Notes: a model not told the origin generated them from the sequence alone. Shown: positions 16,079 through 25,356, numbered from the stretch's first letter. The stretch: DNA of 64,000 nucleotides from Amphritea pacifica (GCF_016924145.1 NZ_JAFFZO010000002.1:1-64000), one strand, 5' to 3'. Numbers and translations: made by a program.

Positions 16079-17389
16079 ATGTTTAAGAAAACCTTTATCT
16101 CTCTGGCGCTGACGACGACTGTATCTGCGTCAGCAATGGCTGCGACGGAGCAGGATGTACAGAATGCATTTTATCCGTATAAAAATGGTGTCCCAACCTA
16201 TCAGGGTTTAAGTGCCGGGATGACCATCAACCAGGCAAATGTTGATCAGTTTAAAGAGATTATTGATCCGGCGATGTATGACTTTATTAAAGCCGGTGAT
16301 ACCGAGATCAAAGTGGGAGAAACCACCTCATTCGATCTTAATAAAAGCTATGTCGACGCCACCCGCAAGTATATGAACGATGTCAAACTGGGCGATACGG
16401 TTGGTGAGATCAGTGGTTCGGTCGCGGGTCGTCCCTTCCCTCAGGAGCCCTCCATGGATGATCCGCGGGCGGGTGAAAAGCTGGCGTGGAACTTCAAATA
16501 TGGTTACAACTGGGGTGATTCTGCTGCGATCTGGCCGTTTTACTGGACCTTCAAGGATATGAACAGCGGCAAGGCTGAGCGGACACTGAAGTTCAACTTT
16601 AACTTCTTGAACTTCACCCACCGTACTCAGCAGGCCCCGGTGCCGGCGATTACACCTAACCCTTCTAATCTGTTTCGCGCCACCTATCTTGAGGTGCTTG
16701 AACCGTTTGATGTGAAGAACACCCAGCTGCTGATTCAGCGGTTTGAAGATGATCTTAAGCGGGATAACGCCTATCTCTATCTGGGCTTCCAGCGTCGTGT
16801 ACGTCGTCTTTCAACCGGGCAGGTAACCGATGCTTTCCTGGGCTCTGATATTATGATCGAAGACTTTGAGGGTTATAACGGTCGTATCTCCGATGCTAAG
16901 TGGAGCTATAAAGGCACCCGCAATATGTTGCTGCCGATGTATAACCACAATGATATGCCACTGGATACTGAGATTCCTAAGGATGACGACGGTTATCAGA
17001 TGATCTCATATGGTGGTAAGGGTAACTGTTTCCCGAACGTTACCTATCAGCTGCGTAAGGTGTATCTGCTTGAAGGTGAGCCGTTGGATCCGAACCATCC
17101 GATCAGTAAACGTCAGCATTTCATTGATGCACAGACATTCACCATTCCGCGGACGGTAACATACGACAGGAATGGTGCAATCTGGAAGAGCTTCAGTATT
17201 GGCCAGGCGCATCCTGATCACCACCTGGCCCAGAACAAGGGCAGCGGTGTATCAATAGATGACTCCTTTACCATGATCGACATGCAGGCGCAGCACTGTA
17301 CCACGGGGCAGTTTAAAGGGATTATCGATCCTGAGCTGACACCGGAAAGCAAGATGACGGTGCAAAATCTGCGGGCCTCCGGTAAGTAA
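16079..17389 (+). CDS. DUF1329 exported protein
   Basis: A 436-aa protein with a signal peptide (residues 1-22, ending ASAMA) and a DUF1329 body, e.g. YNHNDMPL and RKVYLLEGEP near residues 285-335. In this family the fold is thought to resemble LolB/LppX-type lipid-binding domains, so it may carry a hydrophobic ligand across the periplasm. It directly follows the DUF1302 gene (30-nt gap) and ends the operon. Confidence 0.87.
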   Translation: MFKKTFISLALTTTVSASAMAATEQDVQNAFYPYKNGVPTYQGLSAGMTINQANVDQFKEIIDPAMYDFIKAGDTEIKVGETTSFDLNKSYVDATRKYMNDVKLGDTVGEISGSVAGRPFPQEPSMDDPRAGEKLAWNFKYGYNWGDSAAIWPFYWTFKDMNSGKAERTLKFNFNFLNFTHRTQQAPVPAITPNPSNLFRATYLEVLEPFDVKNTQLLIQRFEDDLKRDNAYLYLGFQRRVRRLSTGQVTDAFLGSDIMIEDFEGYNGRISDAKWSYKGTRNMLLPMYNHNDMPLDTEIPKDDDGYQMISYGGKGNCFPNVTYQLRKVYLLEGEPLDPNHPISKRQHFIDAQTFTIPRTVTYDRNGAIWKSFSIGQAHPDHHLAQNKGSGVSIDDSFTMIDMQAQHCTTGQFKGIIDPELTPESKMTVQNLRASGK

Positions 17390-17412
17390 CTGTCACGACA
17401 ACGTCGTGTCGC

Positions 17413-17443
17413 ATAAGCGGGGTATCGGAGATACCCCGCTTAT
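17413..17443 (+). terminator. Perfect 14-bp hairpin after the RND/DUF1329 operon
   Basis: ATAAGCGGGGTATC (17413-17426) is the exact reverse complement of 17430-17443, with a 3-nt loop. It lies 24 bp after the DUF1329 stop. No T-run follows, so strict intrinsic termination is uncertain, but the position fits an operon end. Confidence 0.55.
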
Positions 17444-17646
17444 CATCAGTATGACCCCTCCATGCTGTTGTGGTTTAGCACTCCTTTGGCCACGGACGGT
17501 CTTTTTCTAACCGGGTTATGCTGATACCGGTACTTATTCACAGCATCTGCCAATAGCCACTACGCCACTCTTTCGTCTGTAGCGGATATGTCTGCAATAT
17601 CTATGGTGGTAGAATGACTCTACTTATTATTTAAAAGGCTTTAGAG

Positions 17647-17826
17647 ATGCTGCTGCATAATCGCAATATTATTCGTGTGGTGAAGGATGGCCAGGTGGCC
17701 AACTGCATTATCCTGAAAATGTGTTATGACTACGCGCTGGTTAAATATGAGGAGAAGGAGTACCGCATCCCCTATGCGGTGATCGATGAAGTGGTGGGGC
17801 ATGAGTTACTGATGAGTAATGAGTAA
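17647..17826 (+). CDS. Small hypothetical protein (59 aa)
   Basis: An ATG-initiated 59-codon frame (starts MLLHNRNIIRVV, ends HELLMSNE) with codon use like its neighbours (many CTG, GTG and CGC codons). It is acidic towards the C-terminus with alternating hydrophobic residues, which suggests a small beta-rich soluble protein. I do not recognise a family. It stands alone between the DUF1329 operon and the diguanylate cyclase. The ribosome site is weak (AAAGGC about 10 nt upstream). Confidence 0.5.
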   Translation: MLLHNRNIIRVVKDGQVANCIILKMCYDYALVKYEEKEYRIPYAVIDEVVGHELLMSNE

Positions 17827-18143
17827 CAAGGGCTCATCGTTTGCGATGGCGACATATGGTTATCAACGTCTGCTGGTTATTATTCAGTGTGGCGTATCGG
17901 CCTTCAGGTCCCTTGTTCGGGGGATTCTCTCAACTTATTCCCGCTTTATACTCTGCTGTCTATCAGAGAGCATATCTCAAAAGATCATCCTGCCTTATTT
18001 AAGAGCTCAATCTAAGGTGCTATAGGCCGTTTTTCATTCCTTGGTTACAATTGGAGATTAAATCAAAGGCAGGCTAATAACCCCTGTTCTTGAATGCTCG
18101 ATGCTGTATTCAACGTGGTAATTTGAATGAGAGCGGTCTATCT
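17827..18143. other. Gene-free stretch before the diguanylate cyclase
   Basis: About 317 bases with lower GC and no convincing gene. An open frame of 68 codons (17819-18025) overlaps the previous gene and has cysteine-rich, atypical composition, so I treat it as chance. The cyclase promoter probably lies here, but I see no clear boxes. Confidence 0.5.
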
Positions 18144-19103
18144 GTGTCAAAAAAGAAGCTAGATGGAATCGGTATTGGAAATCTGCTGGATAACATTCCG
18201 ATTCCTGCCTTCATTATCAATACTCAACATGTGATTACCCATTGGAATGTCTCGCTGGAAATTGCTTCAGGACTGAGTAGTCGTGATGTGGTTGGTACTC
18301 GGGACCAGTGGCGACCCTTTTACAAGAGTAAGAGACCTACCATGGCAGACCTGATTGTCGCCGGGGTGAATATACCCGAGCTGGATCAGTTCTACGCAGC
18401 TAAATATCACCCATCAGACGTTCTTCAGGGCGCCTTTATGGCAGAGGATTTCTTTCCTGATATCGGTAAAGAGGGGGAGTGGTTATCCTTTACAGCCTCG
18501 CCTATCAAAGATGAAAATGGCATTATTATCGGCGCTATCGAAACGCTGGTGGTTATCACGGATCGTAAGAAAGCTGAATTTGAGTTAACCGAACGCGAGC
18601 AACGCTATCGTGAACTGAGCCAGGTTGATGATTTGACTCAGCTGTACAACGCCAGACATTTCTATCATGAGCTTGAGCATGAACTTGAGCGGTCTTGCCG
18701 CTATAAGCAACCTCTGTCGCTGTGCATGCTTGATCTGGATTTTTTTAAGGGAGTCAATGATCGCTTCGGGCACCCGTTTGGCGATCAGGTACTGCGAAAA
18801 TTAGGTTTTTTAATTCAGTCACATCTGCGTTGCATCGATAGCGCGTATCGCTATGGTGGTGAGGAGTTCGCTATCATCATGCCGCAAGTGGAGATTTATG
18901 AAGCATTCACCGCAGTGGAGCGGCTTCGATTAGAACTTTCAGAGGTGGATTTCAGAACTGGTTCAGGACAGGTTATTAATGTCAGCCTGAGTGCAGGACT
19001 GGTGCAGGCGCAAGCGAGTGATAGCAAAGAGTCTCTGGTTGCCAAAGCGGATAAGGCGCTCTATCGGGCCAAGGGCGGGGGCCGTAATCGCACCTGTTTT
19101 TAA
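18144..19103 (+). CDS. PAS-GGDEF diguanylate cyclase
   Basis: A protein of about 319 aa with an N-terminal PAS sensor domain (roughly residues 10-140, NIPIPAFIINTQH) and a C-terminal GGDEF domain. The active motif is GGEEF, and an inhibitory RxxD (RCID) lies five residues before it, so the enzyme should make cyclic di-GMP and show product inhibition. The start is uncertain: no ATG fits. GTG 18144 is chosen because the protein then begins just before the PAS domain; TTG 18090 would add 18 residues. Cyclic di-GMP could act on FleQ encoded at 46,900, but no direct link is visible. Confidence 0.88.
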   Translation: MSKKKLDGIGIGNLLDNIPIPAFIINTQHVITHWNVSLEIASGLSSRDVVGTRDQWRPFYKSKRPTMADLIVAGVNIPELDQFYAAKYHPSDVLQGAFMAEDFFPDIGKEGEWLSFTASPIKDENGIIIGAIETLVVITDRKKAEFELTEREQRYRELSQVDDLTQLYNARHFYHELEHELERSCRYKQPLSLCMLDLDFFKGVNDRFGHPFGDQVLRKLGFLIQSHLRCIDSAYRYGGEEFAIIMPQVEIYEAFTAVERLRLELSEVDFRTGSGQVINVSLSAGLVQAQASDSKESLVAKADKALYRAKGGGRNRTCF

Positions 19104-19135
19104 CCCGCAATATCTGTTGCTGGTTGCGGCCGTTA

Positions 19136-20200
19136 TCAGGGCACAAAGACATCATATAAAATCGCGTTACTCCACTCATTGATAAAGCGGCGTTGTTTCA
19201 GTTGATCCAGATAAACCATCAGTGCCGGGCCTAAGGGAATGGGCTTAAAGCGCAAGGGGTAGTCCCGTTGCAGACGGCTGTAGGTAAACGGCCCGTCAAC
19301 ACCCGGGTGCAGCGCGATCAGGCCACTCTTATCCGCAATGACTTGCTGCCCCTGCACCGATAACAGATAGCGGAGAAATGATTGAGCGTTTTGCGCATGG
19401 CGCGCCTGACGGGTTATAAAAGCGACACGGCTCATGACCAGGGTATAGTCCTCTGGAAAAATAATACCGATGGTCGGGGCTGTCCGGGCATACTTTATTG
19501 CGTACGATCCCAACACGTTATAGCCAAACACCAGTTTCCCCGATTCGACCTCTTCGATTATGTTGCTGCTGCAACAATGTAAGTTAGCGACCACGCGACC
19601 TAAGTTTTCTTTCAAGCGGCTGCTGATACTGGAGTTTATTTCATCCTGCGAGGCAAACAGATAGCCAACACCAGACACCCTAATGTCATAGGTGCCGATA
19701 CGGTTCATGAAAAAATCGTTGCTATTACGAATTGCCAGTGCCAGTTTTTCATGGGTATTCGGCAGAGGTTTACCTTGAAAAGCCGGTTTGTTATAGACCA
19801 TTACCACCGGCTCATAGGTGAAACCAAAAGCTTCATTTCGCCAGTTCGCCCAGCCCGGGAGAGCTTCTGTTACCGGGTCAGTAAATGGCTGTGCATAGCC
19901 ATCGTTCACCAGTTTGATTTGCAGATCCATGGCTGAGCTGATCACCAGATCCGGTAACTGATCTTCGGGTAACCGTTGTATTGCATGGAACAGCTCGTTG
20001 GTTTGAAACTCCTGATAGTGGATATTGAGCTCCGGCGAGGCTTTTTTGAAGGCATCAATGATCGGCTGCATCGCGTTGGTATCAGTGGCACTGAAAATAA
20101 TCAGTGAGGATGACGGATCCGTGGTTTGTGCAGCGTTAGCCATCATGGTAAAGGTGCTCAGGGCGATAATCAGGGTAAGCTGTTGCAATAAAAATTTCAT
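19136..20200 (-). CDS. Periplasmic ABC-type substrate-binding protein linked to a two-component system
   Basis: A 354-aa exported protein with a signal peptide (residues 1-23, ending MANA) and a type-2 periplasmic binding fold of the kind used for iron and small anions (LIIFSATDTNAMQPIIDAF at the start of the mature part). No ABC permease or ATPase lies nearby. Its start overlaps the kinase stop by ATGA, so it is translated with tctE and tctD. The context suggests a ligand-sensing partner of the kinase instead of a transport component; this is inference. Confidence 0.82.
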   Translation of the reverse strand: MKFLLQQLTLIIALSTFTMMANAAQTTDPSSSLIIFSATDTNAMQPIIDAFKKASPELNIHYQEFQTNELFHAIQRLPEDQLPDLVISSAMDLQIKLVNDGYAQPFTDPVTEALPGWANWRNEAFGFTYEPVVMVYNKPAFQGKPLPNTHEKLALAIRNSNDFFMNRIGTYDIRVSGVGYLFASQDEINSSISSRLKENLGRVVANLHCCSSNIIEEVESGKLVFGYNVLGSYAIKYARTAPTIGIIFPEDYTLVMSRVAFITRQARHAQNAQSFLRYLLSVQGQQVIADKSGLIALHPGVDGPFTYSRLQRDYPLRFKPIPLGPALMVYLDQLKQRRFINEWSNAILYDVFVP

Positions 20201-21579
20201 AGGCGAGCACCGGGTATGCGGATCACAACCCGCAGCCCACCGGATGGACTGCGATCAAGTTTAAGGCTGCCCTGGTGTGCCTGAATAACGGTTTCGACAA
20301 TTGCCAGGCCAAGACCTGAGCCGGAGGCATCAGCGCTCAGGCGAGAAAAACGTTGCACTGCCTGGCGGCGCTGATGGGCGGGGATGCCAGGGCCGCTGTC
20401 ATCAATAATTATCTCAAGCATATTGGCGTCGCCAGGGCGCAGGATAATATCAATCTGATTGTTCTCCGGACCATAGCGCACCGCATTTTCGAGCAGGTTT
20501 TTTAGTGCTTCTTTGAGGCTGACTTTATCACCCGGAATGCGGATGTTATCGGCCTCGGCGGTGTAAGAAAAATCGATTTGCGTATGCGCATGGTCTCTGA
20601 CAATCTCCGTTAACAACTCTTCGACCAGCGGGTTTACCGCAATCGACTGAGGCTCCATGCTGTCACTCCTGTGCGTTACCAGTGCATGTGCCAGTAGTTG
20701 ATTGGTCAGGCGTGTCAGTTTTTTATGTTGTTGGCGAATGTTGACCAGTCTGCTGCGGATGTCGTCAATATCCGAAGCCTGCAGAGTAACATCCAGTTGT
20801 CCCTGTATGCCGCCTAAACTGCTGCGTATCTGGTGAGAGGCATCGGCAATAAATACTTTCATCGTTTGCAGATTGTTCAGCAGCTGTTGCTGATAGTTAT
20901 TGATCGCATCAATCAGTGGAGTTACCTCTCTGATTGCCGGCGTTTTTAACGGACGGCGGTCGTTCGGAGAACGGCTTTTCAGGTTTTCAGAGATGATGCT
21001 CAACGGCTGTAAAGCACGCCTGACGCCCAGCCATACCATCAATAAGGTTAACAACAAAATGCCGGACAGCGTTGCAAGGGAGCTGAAAAAAATCTCATCA
21101 GACAGTTCGTGCCGGGCATTTTTTGTTTGTCCCAGTTTAATCACCACCCAGCCATTGGCGGTTGGTGCGATCAACCGTTTGCTCTGGATCACCCAGCTAA
21201 CGGCTTCGCCTTTGTATGTTGCGGTATAAAAAATGGGCTCACTGTTGGGATGATAATTTGTCGGGGAGGGGGTCTTAGTGTAGCCGGTCAGATGCTGCCC
21301 CCGGTGGTCAATCACTTCGTAGTAGACTTTGTCATCGGGTGCTAATTCCAGCATCGATAGCGCGGCATACGGCAGATCAAGATCGATCTGAGAGTCCTGA
21401 ACAGAGATCCGTTCAATAATGGATAAACTGGCGCTGTTAAGGAGTCGGTTGTAGGAAAGGTCCGCCGCCCGTCTGGCGTAATCCCATACCCCTGCGCTCA
21501 GAATCAGAAATACAATCAGCATCAATAGCCCGGTGCGGGTAATGAGCTGCTGCTGCAGGGAGTAAACTGTCTTAGTCAT
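20197..21579 (-). CDS. tctE: TctE-like sensor histidine kinase
   Basis: A membrane histidine kinase of about 460 aa: TM helix near residues 17-35, a periplasmic domain of about 115 residues, a second TM near 160-185, a HAMP-like linker, then the dimerisation/phosphoacceptor H-box (ADASHQIRSSLGG), N-box (NLLENAVRYGP) and G-boxes (DSGPGIP, GSGLGLAIVE). The gene order RR-HK-binding protein beside divergent tctCBA is that of tricarboxylate-responsive TctDE systems. I chose ATG 21579, which overlaps the tctD stop by 8 nt; an in-frame ATG at 21600 is possible. Confidence 0.88.
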   Translation of the reverse strand: MTKTVYSLQQQLITRTGLLMLIVFLILSAGVWDYARRAADLSYNRLLNSASLSIIERISVQDSQIDLDLPYAALSMLELAPDDKVYYEVIDHRGQHLTGYTKTPSPTNYHPNSEPIFYTATYKGEAVSWVIQSKRLIAPTANGWVVIKLGQTKNARHELSDEIFFSSLATLSGILLLTLLMVWLGVRRALQPLSIISENLKSRSPNDRRPLKTPAIREVTPLIDAINNYQQQLLNNLQTMKVFIADASHQIRSSLGGIQGQLDVTLQASDIDDIRSRLVNIRQQHKKLTRLTNQLLAHALVTHRSDSMEPQSIAVNPLVEELLTEIVRDHAHTQIDFSYTAEADNIRIPGDKVSLKEALKNLLENAVRYGPENNQIDIILRPGDANMLEIIIDDSGPGIPAHQRRQAVQRFSRLSADASGSGLGLAIVETVIQAHQGSLKLDRSPSGGLRVVIRIPGARL

Positions 21580-22240
21580 CGATGTGACCCAGGTATCCAA
21601 GGCCGCGGATGGTTTTGATGTGCAGTGAAGAGTCAGAGAGTTTCTTTCTCAGGCGGGTCAGTGTTTGCTCGATTGCGTTGGGCGTATTGGCTTCATCAAA
21701 GGTATACAACTTATTGGCAATGTCCTCTTTGGTTAATACGCGATCAAGATTTTTCAAAAACAGTTCGAGCAGTTGTAGCTCCCTGAGGCGCAGTTCAATG
21801 GGCTGATCATTAACGGTGATCTCCTGCCTGGCCATATCAAAAACCAGGTTGCCGCAAACCATGGTGTTGCTGGCAGCTCCCCGTTCGCGCCGTAGCAATG
21901 CCCGGCAGCGTGCTGCCAGCTCACGGAAATCGACCGGCTTGACCAGATAGTCATCGGCCCCCAGATCAAGGGCACTGACCCGGTCATCAATCTCAGCGCG
22001 GGCCGTGAGAATCAGGACTGGAATTGTTTTACCCTTTTGCCGCAACGACTGTAATAGCTGATAGCCACTGCGGCCGGGCAGGTTGATATCCAGTATCAGC
22101 ATATCAAAGTCATCCCATGAGAGGGTGCGTTCCGCCATCTCGACCGAAACGGTCCAGTCCAGTGGGTGACCTATCTGGCGGAAATATTCCTGAGTTGCAT
22201 CGGCCAGCGCTTCATTATCTTCTATAAGGAGTATGCGCAT
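21572..22240 (-). CDS. tctD: TctD-like OmpR-family response regulator
   Basis: A 222-aa regulator with a receiver domain (acidic pocket near residue 8, phospho-acceptor Asp in LILDINLPG near 51, Lys in LVKPVD near 101) and a C-terminal winged helix (residues 125-220, ending TIRGLGYLG). It is divergent from tctC, its probable target, across a 155-bp region that carries a TGTCAG direct repeat. Confidence 0.92.
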   Translation of the reverse strand: MRILLIEDNEALADATQEYFRQIGHPLDWTVSVEMAERTLSWDDFDMLILDINLPGRSGYQLLQSLRQKGKTIPVLILTARAEIDDRVSALDLGADDYLVKPVDFRELAARCRALLRRERGAASNTMVCGNLVFDMARQEITVNDQPIELRLRELQLLELFLKNLDRVLTKEDIANKLYTFDEANTPNAIEQTLTRLRKKLSDSSLHIKTIRGLGYLGHIDD

Positions 22241-22304
22241 TACGCTGAGATTCTCCGTCGGGAATTAAGCATCAGGGAACCTCTTTTGTCGCTTTTTCAG
22301 CCCG

Positions 22305-22321
22305 TGTCAGACTGTTGTCAG
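22305..22321 (+). promoter_or_regulatory. Direct repeat, candidate TctD site
   Basis: TGTCAG occurs at 22305-22310 and again at 22316-22321, an 11-bp period typical of tandem half-sites for OmpR-type regulators. It lies 75-91 bp before the tctC start, between divergent tctD and tctC. Binding is inferred. Confidence 0.4.
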
Positions 22322-22395
22322 TTAACAAGACTATATTTTAAAGGCGTTAAAGTGCGCTGTTAAAAACAAACAACAAAAAAACACTGGAGAGTCCC

Positions 22396-23373
22396 ATGAA
22401 GTCCAAGCTTCGTATACTAGCACTGGCTGCTGGTTTGGCAACTGCAATGCACGCTGCTGCATATGAACCTTCTAAACCTGAATGTATCGCACCGGCAAAG
22501 CCCGGTGGTGGTTTTGATTTAACCTGTCGTATCGTTTCCAATGGCTTTAAAAATGCCGATCTGCTGAGCACTCCGATGGCAGTGACCTTTATGCCAGGCG
22601 GTGTTGGTGCCGTGGCGTATAACTATATCAATGCGAATCGTCGTGATGATGGTAATGCGTTGGTGGCATTCAGCTCTGGCTCGTTGTTGAACATCGCTCA
22701 GGGTAAGTTTGGTAAAGACCTGGATGAAAACGATGCTCGCTGGGTGGGTGCGGCTGGTGTCGATTACGGTGCCGTTATTGTCAGTGCGGATGCTCCCTGG
22801 AATACTCTGGCTGAGCTGGTCGCTGCCGTCAAAGCTGACCCGACTAAGTATGTTCTGGGCGCTGGTGGTGGTGTCGGTAGCCAGGACTGGATGAAAGCTG
22901 CGATTCTGATGAAGTCATCCGGTGTTGATCCAAAAACGATGCGCTATGTTCCTTATGAAGGTGGCGGTGAAGCGATTGCTGCGCTGATGGGCGACCATAT
23001 TCAGATCTATCCGGGTGATGTCGGCGAGATGGTGGGGCAACTGGAAGCCGGTAAGCTGAAAATGTTAGCGGTGATGGCGCCTGAACGTCTGGAAGGTGAG
23101 TTTGCTGATATTCCGACGGCTAAAGAGCAGGGCTTTGATGCCGAGTGGACAATTCTGCGCGGCTATTATCTGGGGCCGGATGTCTCTGATGAAGCCTACA
23201 ACTACTGGGCGGGGCAGTTTGATAAGGCGTATGCCAATGACGCTTTCCTGAGCACTGTGAATGAGAAAGGGCTGATCCCTTTCAAAATGTCAGGTGAAAA
23301 GTTCGATTCATACGTTAAGAGCCGGGTGGGCTATATGCGTGATCTGGCGAAAGAAGCTGGCTTAATTAAGTGA
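22396..23373 (+). CDS. tctC: Tripartite tricarboxylate transporter substrate-binding protein
   Basis: A 325-aa periplasmic binding protein of the TctC/Bug family with a signal peptide (residues 1-22, ending MHAAA) and the family-typical start CIAPAKPGGGFDLTCR. It delivers a carboxylate, in known cases citrate or related tricarboxylates, to the TctAB membrane complex encoded next. The ligand here is not determinable from sequence. GGAGAG precedes the ATG. Confidence 0.93.
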   Translation: MKSKLRILALAAGLATAMHAAAYEPSKPECIAPAKPGGGFDLTCRIVSNGFKNADLLSTPMAVTFMPGGVGAVAYNYINANRRDDGNALVAFSSGSLLNIAQGKFGKDLDENDARWVGAAGVDYGAVIVSADAPWNTLAELVAAVKADPTKYVLGAGGGVGSQDWMKAAILMKSSGVDPKTMRYVPYEGGGEAIAALMGDHIQIYPGDVGEMVGQLEAGKLKMLAVMAPERLEGEFADIPTAKEQGFDAEWTILRGYYLGPDVSDEAYNYWAGQFDKAYANDAFLSTVNEKGLIPFKMSGEKFDSYVKSRVGYMRDLAKEAGLIK

Positions 23374-23381
23374 GATTGGCA

Positions 23382-23822
23382 ATGTATGACCGTATTCTTG
23401 CGGGTATATTGCTGGTGCTGTCCGGACTGATCGTCTGGTCAGCACTTCAGTTTGACGTACCCTTTCAGTATGAACCTCTGGGGCCAAAAGCCTTTCCGAT
23501 TATTCTGAGTATTCTGCTCTCAATTGTTTCCGTCTGGTTAATCATTAAGCCTGATGCCAACAACTGGCACCCGACCGCCGACATTATGAAAAAGTTGTTC
23601 GCCGGTCTGGTGCTGATGGTTGTTTATGCTGCGCTATTTAAAGGGGCCGGGTTCATTCTTGCCACCTTTATTGTGGGTGGCGCTTTTAGCTGGCTGTTTG
23701 GTGAGACACCCAAACGTGCCGCTCTATTTGCTCTGGTGATGAGTGTGATCAGCTATTTTCTGCTGACCTCGCTGTTACAGCTTAATGTTCCTTCTGGTAC
23801 CTGGTGGGCCGGCGTTTTCTAG
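23382..23822 (+). CDS. tctB: Tripartite tricarboxylate transporter small membrane subunit
   Basis: A protein of about 146 aa with four predicted membrane segments (near residues 5-22, 37-55, 72-90 and 100-135), as in TctB. Length and place between tctC and tctA fit. Start choice: ATG 23382; a GTG at 23370 overlapping the tctC stop would give 150 aa. Confidence 0.9.
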   Translation: MYDRILAGILLVLSGLIVWSALQFDVPFQYEPLGPKAFPIILSILLSIVSVWLIIKPDANNWHPTADIMKKLFAGLVLMVVYAALFKGAGFILATFIVGGAFSWLFGETPKRAALFALVMSVISYFLLTSLLQLNVPSGTWWAGVF

Positions 23823-23832
23823 GGGTAGACCT

Positions 23833-25356
23833 ATGGATGTTTTCAATCATCTGGCAACCGGGTTTGGGGTTGCTTTTCTCCCGCTGAATCTTTTGTTGGT
23901 TTTGCTGGGATGTTTTATTGGTACGCTGATTGGTTCCCTGCCGGGAATCGGACCGATTAATGGGGTGGCCATTCTGTTACCGCTGGCGTATGCCCTGGGT
24001 TTGCCGCCTGAGTCTGCGTTGATTCTGCTGGCAGGCGTTTATTATGGCGCGGAATATGGTGGCCGTATCTCCAGTATTCTGCTTAATGTTCCCGGTGACG
24101 CCGGGGCGATCATGACAACCCTTGACGGTTACCCCCTGTCGCGCAAAGGGGAAGGGGGACGCGCACTGGCGCTGTCAGCTATCAGCTCTTTTACCGGCAG
24201 TATGGGGGCGCTGTTACTGATGGTGGTTTGTGCTCCGGTACTGAGTCAGTTTGCGGTTAAATTCGGGCCATCGGAATATGTCTGGCTGATGATATTTGCC
24301 TTTACCTGTCTGGCCACCATGGTCGGCTCCCGTCCGGTTAAAACGCTGGTGGGTGTGTTGATCGGCCTGGTGTTGGCAACCGTTGGGGTCGACTCCGGCA
24401 GCGGTGTGTTACGTTTCACGATGGGCATCCCGAACTTCTTTGATGGTGTCGACTTTCTGGTTGTTGTGATCGGGATGTTTGCCATCAGTGAGATTTTTGT
24501 GCTGCTTGAATCCTGGGCGCGTAATGATCTGGGTGTCAGTCCGCTGGGTAAAAGTTTCGTCACCGTGGCCGATCTGCTGGCGGTAAAGTGGGTGGTGTTC
24601 CGTTCCACTATCATGGGATTCCTGATCGGTGTGTTGCCGGGTACGGGGGCGTCGATTGCCAGTGCGGTAGCCTATGGTACAGAGAAACGTTTTGCTGAAG
24701 ATGAAAACGAGCACTTTGGGGAAGGTGATATTCGCGGCCTGGCCGCGCCGGAAGCCGCCAACAATGCATCTGCGGTGGGAGCGATGGTGCCTATGCTGAC
24801 ACTGGGTATTCCGGGGAGTGGTACCACCGCGATTTTACTCGGTGCCCTGATGATGTTTAACATCACCCCGGGACCTCTGTTGTTTGAACAGCGCCCTGAT
24901 ATTGCCTGGGGGCTGATCGCCTCAATGTTTGTCGGGAATATCGCGCTGTTGGTGATGAACCTGCCGATGATCGGAATATTTGTTCGTTTACTGTCAATCC
25001 GCCAGGCATATCTGGTGCCTGTGATCGCGATGCTGACCTTTGTCGGTATCTATTCGATTCATGGGGACAGTTTTGACCTGTTCTTTATGGTGCTGCTGGG
25101 AGTGGTTGGCTTTCTGCTGCGTAAGCTCCATTTCTCGCTTGCTCCGGTTATTCTGGGGCTGGTATTAGGCGAAGTTCTGGAGGTTAATCTGAGGCGAGCG
25201 CTGTCTATCTCGGGTGGTGACTGGTCAATCCTGCTCGATGGTCCGATAACCTATGTGATGGCCGCAGCCACCGTTGTTGCAGTGATCGCCCCCAGCCTGA
25301 TGCGTTCAATCAAGATGCGTAAACTGCTGGCAAAAGCGAATGAGGTTGAGGATTGA
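23833..25356 (+). CDS. tctA: Tripartite tricarboxylate transporter large membrane subunit
   Basis: A 507-aa polytopic membrane protein of the TctA family, the permease that moves the carboxylate with a cation gradient. It has the conserved GSLPGIGPINGVAILLP segment near residue 35 and the repeat GVLPGTGASIASAV near 263, the two pseudo-symmetric family motifs. ATG 23833 follows AGGGGTAG; an upstream in-frame start would overlap tctB and extend beyond the family length. Confidence 0.94.
   Translation: MDVFNHLATGFGVAFLPLNLLLVLLGCFIGTLIGSLPGIGPINGVAILLPLAYALGLPPESALILLAGVYYGAEYGGRISSILLNVPGDAGAIMTTLDGYPLSRKGEGGRALALSAISSFTGSMGALLLMVVCAPVLSQFAVKFGPSEYVWLMIFAFTCLATMVGSRPVKTLVGVLIGLVLATVGVDSGSGVLRFTMGIPNFFDGVDFLVVVIGMFAISEIFVLLESWARNDLGVSPLGKSFVTVADLLAVKWVVFRSTIMGFLIGVLPGTGASIASAVAYGTEKRFAEDENEHFGEGDIRGLAAPEAANNASAVGAMVPMLTLGIPGSGTTAILLGALMMFNITPGPLLFEQRPDIAWGLIASMFVGNIALLVMNLPMIGIFVRLLSIRQAYLVPVIAMLTFVGIYSIHGDSFDLFFMVLLGVVGFLLRKLHFSLAPVILGLVLGEVLEVNLRRALSISGGDWSILLDGPITYVMAAATVVAVIAPSLMRSIKMRKLLAKANEVED

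Noticed and set aside
17819-18025. 68-codon open frame after the small protein gene
   Set aside because: It overlaps the 59-aa frame, has atypical cysteine- and serine-rich composition, no good ribosome site and no recognisable motif.
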